Positions 48,591 through 56,685 of a stretch of 64,000 bases of DNA are shown here, in pieces (the stretch's first letter is position 1; the number at the start of each line of letters is the position of its first letter). The notes under the pieces were generated by a model. The model was not told where the DNA came from, did not search any database, and saw nothing but the letters and a program-made list of their open reading frames with translations. The position numbers and the translations under genes are program-made. Location: assembly GCF_002174455.2 (NCBI RefSeq), contig NZ_CP147246.1:2520001-2584000 (forward strand), read 5' to 3'. This DNA is from Enterococcus sp. 9D6_DIV0238. GTDB lineage: Bacteria; Bacillota; Bacilli; Lactobacillales; Enterococcaceae.

Positions 48591-48619
48591 TTGACAGCGT
48601 TTTCCAGTAATGTTATGAT
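48591..48619 (+). promoter_or_regulatory. Promoter and cre site of the second GH1 gene
   Basis: Perfect -35 TTGACA (48591-48596), 17-nt spacer, -10 TATGAT (48614-48619). TTGACAGCGTTTTCC (48591-48605) fits the cre consensus WTGAAARCGYTTWNN with one mismatch. As at the first bgl promoter, cre overlaps the -35. Confidence 0.8.
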
Positions 48620-48632
48620 TGATGTAATCAAT

Positions 48633-48722
48633 GGAATGTAACTGAATTTTTCGGGCATAACCACGATATAGCAAAGAAGACACTTACGTTGTCATTTTTT
48701 CTATGTTGTGGTTTTTATTTTT
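48633..48722 (+). promoter_or_regulatory. RAT element 3 and overlapping terminator
   Basis: RAT-like GGAATGTAACTGA through TCGGGCATAACC (48633-48662), with CTGA/TCGG inner pairing. AACCAC (48659-48664) can pair with GTGGTT (48708-48713), with inner ATAG/CTAT and GAC/GTC, followed by a T-rich tail, giving a terminator that overlaps the RAT. This is the standard LicT/BglG control layout, here in front of a lone GH1 gene. Confidence 0.75.
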
Positions 48723-48767
48723 TGATGTATGAAAGGAAAGAAACTGCAGCTAGGCTAAAGAGAGTAA

Positions 48768-50261
<1,494 letters not shown>

Positions 50262-50385
50262 GAATAAATCCTTTAAAAGATATGAAGCTTAGGGGCAAGG
50301 GGTTGTTTTATATTGCTTGGACCACCATGTAATAACGATTAAAGACTGAGACAAAAGAATAGGCCTCTTAAAAGTTGTACGTAGA

Positions 50386-50583
50386 TTAATTATTTAGCTG
50401 ACTGGTGTGAATTCGGTATCGAACTGGACTCATACCAGTCAGTTTGTTTTTTAAGGGGAAGCCTATCACAGGCAGCATTAGAACTTGATGATATGGGCCA
50501 AATAGTTTGGCGTCTATTCTAGCTTGAACGTGATTTTTCGTTTCTGCATAATACTCCGAAGGAATGGATTCCCATAGTTGATC
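50386..50583 (-). pseudogene. Degenerate transposase C-terminal remnant (IS3-like)
   Basis: On the minus strand a frame of about 65 codons ends KNKLTGMSPVRYRIHTSQL and a stop at 50386-50388. KLTGMSPVRYR is the usual C-terminal tail of IS3-family OrfB transposases (the GMSP-x-x-YR motif). Upstream the frame does not resemble the DDE domain and has no start, and alternative frames carry stops, so this is only a fragment. No flanking inverted repeats were found. The rest of the gap 50262-50697 has no gene. Confidence 0.5.
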
Positions 50584-50622
50584 ACTTCTATCCTAACTTT
50601 ATTATATAGTTCAACTGCCAAA

Positions 50623-50638
50623 ATGAAGATTTTTTCAT
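50623..50638. promoter_or_regulatory. Candidate response-regulator site before the two-component genes
   Basis: ATGAAGATTTTTTCAT, a near palindrome preceded by AA. The related AAATGAAGATTTCTTCATTT lies upstream of the PepSY lipoprotein gene (52761-52780). A possible promoter follows: TTGACC (50649-50654), 17 nt, TACTCT (50672-50677). Confidence 0.5.
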
Positions 50639-50697
50639 CATGATTTGATTGACCTTGCCTAAAATACTAGGTACTCTATAAAAAAGGCGGTGGAAAA

Positions 50698-51390
50698 ATG
50701 AATGATGTAGTCATTTTATTAGTTGAAGATGAGGCAAGTTTGGCGAATTTTATTTCGGAAGAGCTTCGTTTTGAAGGATATGAAGTGCTGTATGCTGCAG
50801 ATGGTGAACAAGCATTGACCTTATATGAAGAAAACCAAGAGCGAATCACGATGCTTTTGCTGGACTGGATGCTGCCGAAATATGATGGAATCACAGTTGC
50901 TAGAAGAATCAGAAGGAACAGTCAAGTTCCTATTATTATGATGACCGCACGAGATCAATTGACGGATAAAGTTGTGGGTCTCGATGCTGGAACAGATGAT
51001 TACATAACGAAACCGTTTGAAATAGAAGAATTACTAGCGCGGATTCGTGTGATCATCCGTCGTGCAGCACAAGTACAAGCGCAGTCGCTGATTTATAGCT
51101 ATAATGATTTGACGTTGGATTTAACAAAACGAGTGGTTGAACGTTTTGGAGAAAGTATCCAGCTGACACAAAAAGAATTTGAGCTCTTAGCAGAATTGAT
51201 CAAGCGTCCGGAAGAGGTTTTGACCAGAGATGAATTGCTTAATGCAGTTTGGGGCTATGATTATTTTGGGCAAACGAATGTCGTGGATGTTTATATCCGT
51301 TCTCTTAGGAATAAAATGGATTACGAAGTAGACCAGCGATTGATTCAGACTGTTCGCGGTGTTGGCTATGTCTTGAGGAAGAAATCATGA
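50698..51390 (+). CDS. OmpR/PhoB-family response regulator
   Basis: The 230 aa comprise a receiver domain (about 1-120: acidic pocket Glu10/Asp11, phospho-acceptor Asp56 in LLLDWMLP, Thr in MMTARD, Lys in YITKPF) and a winged-helix DNA-binding domain (about 135-230: LTQKEFELLAELI, RSLRNKMD, TVRGVGYVL). RBS GGCGGTGG. The stop overlaps the kinase start as ATGA, so the two form a coupled pair. The specific system is not identified. Confidence 0.92.
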   Translation: MNDVVILLVEDEASLANFISEELRFEGYEVLYAADGEQALTLYEENQERITMLLLDWMLPKYDGITVARRIRRNSQVPIIMMTARDQLTDKVVGLDAGTDDYITKPFEIEELLARIRVIIRRAAQVQAQSLIYSYNDLTLDLTKRVVERFGESIQLTQKEFELLAELIKRPEEVLTRDELLNAVWGYDYFGQTNVVDVYIRSLRNKMDYEVDQRLIQTVRGVGYVLRKKS

Positions 51391-52760
51391 AAAAGAGTAG
51401 CGCTTTATTTCAAGAGAAAAAAAATACGACACAATTTCAGTTGACTGCTCGATTTATTGGTTTATTGGTCTCTACAGTTTTAGTTTTAAGCGTATTGATC
51501 ATGGGGATCACTATCGCTGAGCTGTACGACTCTGTAGAAAAACAAGCAGTTTTATTAGAGGATTCTCTCAAACGCAGTGGAGCAGAAGATGAAAAAGAAT
51601 GGACTGACGTACTGACAAGCTATCGATCACAGGATAAATCTTCTTATTTGATTCGCGTAGGGTTAAATTCTGGCGAAGTAATCTATTCTTCAGAGGATGC
51701 ACAAGAAATTTACGGGGAATTTTCTCGTTTAAAACAGTTGTTCTTTTTAGATCGGATTTTATGGACCGACGACATGGAGCCTTTTTATTATAGCAGTTTT
51801 GAAGACCAAACAGGTAAGGTGACGATGCTAGTCGAAATGGAAGATCAATTCGAAGTGATCGGCAGGATTTTTTCGTTGACGATTTTACTCACGGTCATCG
51901 TGATTGCCGTAGGTTCATTTGTTACCTATCGCTTTTCTAAAAAACTTAGCGGCTCATTAGTTGTGATGAATGAAGAGATCACACAGTTGGAGGGTTCCAT
52001 GGATGAAAAAATTTTGACTGTGCCTAAAACGCCGCAAGAAGTTCAGAACATCTCGAAATCTTTCAATCAATTACTGGACAGACAGCGATCATCCTTGAAG
52101 CGTGAGCAACAGTTTGTGACGGATGCTTCTCATGAATTAAGAACACCGTTAGCTGCGATTCGCGGACATGTAAATTTGATCAAGCGTCGTGGGGAAAAGC
52201 ATCCTGAAGTGATTCCAACTTCTTTAGAATATATCGATAAAGAGTCTAAACGGATGGAGATTTTAGTGAATCAGCTGTTGACATTAGGACGTTTGGAAAA
52301 TGCTGGAGAGGGAGATGCTCTTGATTTATCTCAACTGATCCAACAGACGATCGATGAACTCCGTGTGATGATGACGCAAGAGTTGACTGTTCAAATCGAA
52401 CCCGGGATCATGATCGTTGGACAAAAAGAACATTTTTATCAAATTACTCGTAATTTAGTAGAAAATGCGATGAAGTATACAGAAAAAGAAGGCCAAATCC
52501 ATATTCAGTTAGTAACTGCAGCAAGTCAAATTCAATTGATCGTTGAAGATTCTGGTATTGGAATTCCAGATGAAGATAAGGACAAGGTGTTCGAACGTTT
52601 TTATCGTGTAGATCAGTCACGATCTAGTGAAATTGCAGGAACAGGAATTGGACTTGCGATCGTTAAAGGGCTGGTAGAATATTACCACGGGAAGATCACT
52701 ATTTCAGATGTGCAGCCTAAGGGCACCCGTTTTACGGTTACTTTTTTACCTGAAACTTAA
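51387..52760 (+). CDS. Sensor histidine kinase
   Basis: A 457-aa membrane kinase: TM1 (about 22-46), extracellular sensor (about 47-158), TM2 (about 160-182), HAMP linker, HisKA domain with His249 in DASHELRTPLAAIRG, and ATPase domain with N-box NLVENAMKY, G1 EDSGIGIP and G2 GTGIGLAIVKGL. The medium-sized extracellular loop suggests direct sensing of an envelope signal. Partner of the regulator upstream; the downstream PepSY lipoprotein gene shares a sequence motif with the operon promoter. Confidence 0.92.
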   Translation: MKKSSALFQEKKNTTQFQLTARFIGLLVSTVLVLSVLIMGITIAELYDSVEKQAVLLEDSLKRSGAEDEKEWTDVLTSYRSQDKSSYLIRVGLNSGEVIYSSEDAQEIYGEFSRLKQLFFLDRILWTDDMEPFYYSSFEDQTGKVTMLVEMEDQFEVIGRIFSLTILLTVIVIAVGSFVTYRFSKKLSGSLVVMNEEITQLEGSMDEKILTVPKTPQEVQNISKSFNQLLDRQRSSLKREQQFVTDASHELRTPLAAIRGHVNLIKRRGEKHPEVIPTSLEYIDKESKRMEILVNQLLTLGRLENAGEGDALDLSQLIQQTIDELRVMMTQELTVQIEPGIMIVGQKEHFYQITRNLVENAMKYTEKEGQIHIQLVTAASQIQLIVEDSGIGIPDEDKDKVFERFYRVDQSRSSEIAGTGIGLAIVKGLVEYYHGKITISDVQPKGTRFTVTFLPET

Positions 52761-52780
52761 AAATGAAGATTTCTTCATTT
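52761..52780. promoter_or_regulatory. Candidate response-regulator site before the PepSY gene
   Basis: AAATGAAGATTTCTTCATTT is an imperfect palindrome starting right after the kinase stop. It shares AAATGAAGATTT and TTCAT with the site at 50621-50638. It might also serve as a weak terminator. A -10 TATGAT lies at 52822-52827, 40 nt further on. Confidence 0.5.
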
Positions 52781-52874
52781 AGCTTTCACGTTGGTTTATT
52801 TTTTTAGACACAACAGCCTGTTATGATACTTTTATAAAGAAAAACAACAACAACAACTCAGGAGGAATAATAGT

Positions 52875-53534
52875 ATGAATAAAAAGATTATTGTAGCAAC
52901 AGTCGGTTTAGGTGTTCTTTTGGCAGGATGTACCAGCAATAATAAGTCATTGGAAACAAATGGTCAAAGTAAAGCGAGTACAGAGGTCAGCCAAACGATC
53001 ACATTCGATTCAAGTACCAGTGAATCAAGTAATACAAAATCTACTGCATCGTCTAACACGACAACAAATGCAGCTAAAAATCAAGTTCAGGTGAAAGTGT
53101 CACTGGAAGAAGCCGTTAAAGCATACCAGGAAGCATATCCAAACACAGCGATCACCTCGTTAGATTTAGACCCGTCTTTTGGCACCTATTATTATGAAAT
53201 AAAAGGAGTAGATGATTCTAAAGAATATGAAGTAAAAATCAATGCTGAAACTGGCGAACTGAAAAAAGAGCGTGAGGAAACATTAGATCGTGAAGACCAA
53301 AACGGTGTGGAAAAAGCGAATGAAGCGCTAGATTTAAACAACTTGAAATCAATGGATGATATCTCAAAAATCGCTGTTGACAGTTTTGGTGAAGGTCAAG
53401 CAATCGAATGGTCGTTAGAAAGAGAATTATCAACAACCTATTGGGAAGTCAAAGTTCAATCGGGTAATCAGGAAATGTCTGTGAAAATCAACGCTCAAAC
53501 GGGCGATGTCTTAGAAAAAGAATTGGATGACTAG
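52875..53534 (+). CDS. PepSY-domain lipoprotein
   Basis: A 219-aa protein with lipobox LLAGC (Cys19) and a Ser/Thr-rich linker (about 25-70). Two PepSY modules follow: about 75-140 (SLEEAVKAYQEAYPN, YEVKINAETGELKK) and about 150-219 (YWEVKVQS, MSVKINAQTGDVLEK). PepSY domains are thought to restrain proteases or to sense envelope state. It is placed just after a two-component system whose upstream motif it shares, so it may be a target or an accessory sensor. Strong AGGAGG. Confidence 0.85.
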   Translation: MNKKIIVATVGLGVLLAGCTSNNKSLETNGQSKASTEVSQTITFDSSTSESSNTKSTASSNTTTNAAKNQVQVKVSLEEAVKAYQEAYPNTAITSLDLDPSFGTYYYEIKGVDDSKEYEVKINAETGELKKEREETLDREDQNGVEKANEALDLNNLKSMDDISKIAVDSFGEGQAIEWSLERELSTTYWEVKVQSGNQEMSVKINAQTGDVLEKELDD

Positions 53535-53550
53535 TATATAAAATTGAAAA

Positions 53551-53662
53551 TGAGGTTGGGACAGAAGTATTTGATTCCGAAGGGATTACTTCTGCCCTCG
53601 CTGTTATCTAGATTTCAGGTGTCCGGGATTTGACTCGCAGAGTTTTGTCCCAGACCCCTTTT
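53551..53662 (+). repeat. Repeat B copy 2, terminator of the PepSY gene
   Basis: Two hairpins: GGGACAGAAGT / ACTTCTGCCC and GGGA / TCCC with flanking pairing, ending CCCCTTTTTTG. The sequence is the reverse complement of most of 10016-10180, for example TCCGAAGGGATTACTTCTG here against AGAAGCAATCCCTTCGGA there. Confidence 0.8.
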
Positions 53663-53767
53663 TTGTTATAAAATATTTGCTGATCGAGACCTTATCGCTC
53701 GTCTTATTTAGAGAAATTCTATACAATTAAGAGGAACATAAGTAAATGAAACAATGGAGGGATCAGA

Positions 53768-54307
53768 ATGAATAATGTTATGGAACAATTAAGAAAATAT
53801 GCTCTTTTAAGAGGAATCGTCTACATTCTTTTTGGCCTATTGATCGTAGTTAATCCAAGAAGTGTTTTTCAAGCGGCAGTTTACTTTATTTCTGCGTACA
53901 TTGCTATTATGGGAATTCTTAATTTGTATGATGGGTTTAAAGTAAAAAAAGCAACAGGTACTTACGGGATGAGCTTCCTTGGCGGAATCGTGCTGTTAGT
54001 CATTGCTGGGATCGTACTGGTTTTTGCCAAAGGCATCGTCAGTATTTTACCGATTTTCTTAGGTTTAGCCATCGTTATTGTTGGTGTTAGCCGTGGGATG
54101 CAGGCGGTCAATCTACGAAACTATGTCAATGTGAATTGGTTACCGATGTTGATTTATAGTGCAATTTTGATCATTGCAGGTTTAGTATTGACGTTTAATC
54201 CATTCAGCAGTGTGTTAGTACTGTTCCAATTATTTGGCGGGATTTTGATTTTTATGGGAATTGGTGAAGTTGTGGCCTTTTTCCAATTACGTAATATTGA
54301 TCGATAG
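53768..54307 (+). CDS. HdeD-like DUF308 membrane protein
   Basis: A 179-aa integral membrane protein of six short TM segments arranged as repeated GI-rich hairpins (LLRGIVYILFGLLIVVNP, GGIVLLVIAGIVLVFA, LIYSAILIIAGLVLTFNP). This is the DUF308/HdeD pattern, named after an acid-resistance protein of enterobacteria; its role in Firmicutes is unknown. RBS GGAGGG. It sits alone between repeat B and a terminator. Confidence 0.82.
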   Translation: MNNVMEQLRKYALLRGIVYILFGLLIVVNPRSVFQAAVYFISAYIAIMGILNLYDGFKVKKATGTYGMSFLGGIVLLVIAGIVLVFAKGIVSILPIFLGLAIVIVGVSRGMQAVNLRNYVNVNWLPMLIYSAILIIAGLVLTFNPFSSVLVLFQLFGGILIFMGIGEVVAFFQLRNIDR

Positions 54308-54315
54308 TTAAAGCT

Positions 54316-54355
54316 TAGGATAGACTGACAATGCGTTTGTTGGTCTGTCCTTTTT
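54316..54355 (+). terminator. Terminator after the DUF308 gene
   Basis: AGGATAGACTGACAA pairs with TTGTTGGTCTGTCCT with minor mismatches, followed by TTTTT. Confidence 0.85.
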
Positions 54356-54472
54356 ATTATGTCTTTTATGATTTTTGTTTTAGTAAAAAAGGATGAAGAA
54401 TCACTTTATTTTGTTAAGAGTGAAAATATCTTATAATTTGCTTACTATTGTATAAAAGAAAGAGGTATCGGA

Positions 54473-55300
54473 ATGAAACATGAGATGATTTCTCCAAATG
54501 AACATTATCCCTTTAAGCTATTCTCATTTACTTCAAGAAATCCAGATCGACTGATCAGCACGCATTGGCACGAAAGTGCTGAACTTTTATATTGCTTGAA
54601 AGGAAATTTAGAAGTTCGTTTTCCTCAGGTGACTTATCTTTTAGAACCAGGTGATACATTATTCATCAACTCAAATATCATTCATTCTTCAAGAAGTCCA
54701 CTGCCTAACGAGGTTTTTGTCATGCAGTTTCCATTGCATTTTTTACAAGAGATGACACAAAACCAATACAATGAGCAGTTTTTATTTAATTTGAATCCGT
54801 CTAAAGGACAAGATTCACGTATACAGCAGCTATTGGATCAGATTTTTCATGAGTATCAAACTCAGGAGCTTGCAGTCAACCTCTTGGTCAAAAGTCAAAC
54901 ATTAGCGTTACTTGCTTTACTAGTCAAAAACTATCGCATTCCTTTAGCTTCTCAGCAGTCCATAAAAAGCTTGAAGCATCTAGATCGACTAAAACAAATC
55001 AATGATTATGTACAGGAGAATTACTATCAATCATTGAAGTTAGAACACGTAGCTGAGGTATTTAATTATGATCCAGCTTACTTCTCACGCTTTTTCAAAA
55101 AATATATGGGGATTTCCTTTTCTGAATATGTTAATACTGTCCGTTTAGAAAAAGCTTATTATCAATTGAGAGATACTGATATGACTGTAATGGCGATTGC
55201 TATGGCAAATGGCTTTTTCTCTGTGAAGTCCTTTTACAATGTGTTTAAAAAGAATTACAACCTTTCACCTCAGCAATATCGGAAAAAATATTTCTCTTAG
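54473..55300 (+). CDS. AraC-family regulator with cupin sensor domain
   Basis: The 275 aa comprise an N-terminal AraC-type cupin (about 10-110: HWHESAELLYCLKGN, LEPGDTLFINSNIIHSS) and two HTH motifs (about 175-275: LEHVAEVFNYDPAYFSRFFKK, MAIAMANGFFSVKSFYNVFKK). Such proteins activate sugar genes on ligand binding. It is immediately upstream of, and co-oriented with, the EIIC/GH3 operon, which it most likely controls. RBS AAGAGGTATCGG. Confidence 0.88.
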   Translation: MKHEMISPNEHYPFKLFSFTSRNPDRLISTHWHESAELLYCLKGNLEVRFPQVTYLLEPGDTLFINSNIIHSSRSPLPNEVFVMQFPLHFLQEMTQNQYNEQFLFNLNPSKGQDSRIQQLLDQIFHEYQTQELAVNLLVKSQTLALLALLVKNYRIPLASQQSIKSLKHLDRLKQINDYVQENYYQSLKLEHVAEVFNYDPAYFSRFFKKYMGISFSEYVNTVRLEKAYYQLRDTDMTVMAIAMANGFFSVKSFYNVFKKNYNLSPQQYRKKYFS

Positions 55301-55363
55301 AAAAAGTCATTATTTTTCCGATTTTATGACGAATTGGGCAAAGAATTAAAGGATAATTGTCAG

Positions 55364-55391
55364 TATACTAAGTGTAAGTAAAGCGCTTACT
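55364..55391 (+). promoter_or_regulatory. Promoter and cre-like site of the EIIC-GH3 operon
   Basis: TATACT (55364-55369) is a likely -10. AGTAAAGCGCTTACT (55377-55391) is a near-palindrome with the AANCGNT core of cre. A site just downstream of -10 would let CcpA block promoter clearance. No clear -35 is seen, consistent with a need for the AraC-type activator. Confidence 0.6.
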
Positions 55392-55414
55392 GTATTTTGA
55401 GAGGAGCAAGCAAC

Positions 55415-56683
55415 ATGAAGAAGAAGTTAGTGGATTTTTTTGATAAAGTTAGTCCATTTTTTGATAGAATGGGGAACAATCCGTACCTCCAAGCTATTTC
55501 TGGTGCAATGATGTCGACTTTGGGACCTGTTTTTATCGGATCGATCGCTGTATTACTTGTCGTGTTTATGAATATGTCCAAAACCTTACAAGGATTTACA
55601 CAAGTCATTGATTTATTAGGAAAAGTCAATACATTTACCATTGGTTCGTTGGCCTTATATATTTCTGTTTTGATGGCGATCAACTTAGTTCGAAAACTGG
55701 ATGAAAAAGAGGACTATGTCGCTGCTGGTATTATTTCGTTGATGAGTTTCTTATTGATCACACCATTAGATAAAACTGCTGATGAAGTTGCCGCATTACC
55801 AACGACATGGTTAAGTGCACAAGGCGTTTTTTCTGCGATGATCGTCGGTTTAGTCGTTGGCCGATTGTTTCTGACAATCAAACGTAAAGGCTGGACGATC
55901 AAAATGCCGGAAGGGGTTCCGCCAATGGTCACGCGGCTATTTGAATCCTTGATCCCAACCGTGTTGATCGGTGTTTTATTTATTCTGGTTGATTTTGGGT
56001 TTAGCTTAACACCTTTTGAAAATATGCATCAATTTGTATATACGATCATCCAGGAGCCACTAAAAGGAATCGGTGGTTCAATTGGCGCTATGATCATTTT
56101 AAGTTTATTGCAACAAATATTATGGTTTTTTGGTATTCATGGAACCAATGTGATATTGCCTTTAGTAACGCCTTTATGGATGGCGATGGATGTGGAAAAT
56201 ATGAATGCTGTAACGGCTGGACAAACACCACCAAATATTGTTGGGTTAGCCTTTTTCAATATCATTACGTTTGGGGGAATGGCACTGGGGTTAGTTTTAT
56301 TGATGCTTAGAGCGAAAAGTAAACAGTATCGAGAAGTCGGAAAAATCTCGATCGTGCCTGCTTTATTTGGGATCACTGAACCAGTGATTTTTGGTTCACC
56401 ATTGGTTTTGAACTTTGATTTAGCAGTGCCGTTCATTTTTAATAATAGTATTGCGTTGATTTTAGCGTACGTCTTAACCAAAATCGGTCTAGTTTCAAGG
56501 TTTGTCGGTGTTCAGGCGATCTTTGGGTTGCCGATTGGTTTTCATGCGGCGGTTCAAGGTAGCATTTCAGTTATTATTTTACAACTGGTGATCCAGTTAG
56601 TCTTATCACCGTTGCTTTGGTATCCGTGGTTCAAACGCTTAGACAACAAAACTTATTTGCAAGAGCAAAGTGAAGAGGTGTAG
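55415..56683 (+). CDS. PTS EIIC, cellobiose/lactose family
   Basis: A 422-aa membrane channel subunit of the lactose/N,N'-diacetylchitobiose (CelB-like) EIIC family. Typical pieces are FFDKVSPFFDRMGNNPYLQAI at the start, WFFGIHGTNVI and FGITEPVIFGSPLVLN. It moves a beta-glucoside or oligosaccharide during phosphorylation but lacks IIA and IIB domains, and no genes for them lie nearby, so these must come from elsewhere. ATG 55415 follows GAGGAGC; the upstream in-frame ATG at 55397 does not. The GH3 gene starts 2 nt after its stop. Confidence 0.9.
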   Translation: MKKKLVDFFDKVSPFFDRMGNNPYLQAISGAMMSTLGPVFIGSIAVLLVVFMNMSKTLQGFTQVIDLLGKVNTFTIGSLALYISVLMAINLVRKLDEKEDYVAAGIISLMSFLLITPLDKTADEVAALPTTWLSAQGVFSAMIVGLVVGRLFLTIKRKGWTIKMPEGVPPMVTRLFESLIPTVLIGVLFILVDFGFSLTPFENMHQFVYTIIQEPLKGIGGSIGAMIILSLLQQILWFFGIHGTNVILPLVTPLWMAMDVENMNAVTAGQTPPNIVGLAFFNIITFGGMALGLVLLMLRAKSKQYREVGKISIVPALFGITEPVIFGSPLVLNFDLAVPFIFNNSIALILAYVLTKIGLVSRFVGVQAIFGLPIGFHAAVQGSISVIILQLVIQLVLSPLLWYPWFKRLDNKTYLQEQSEEV

Positions 56684-56685
56684 AA

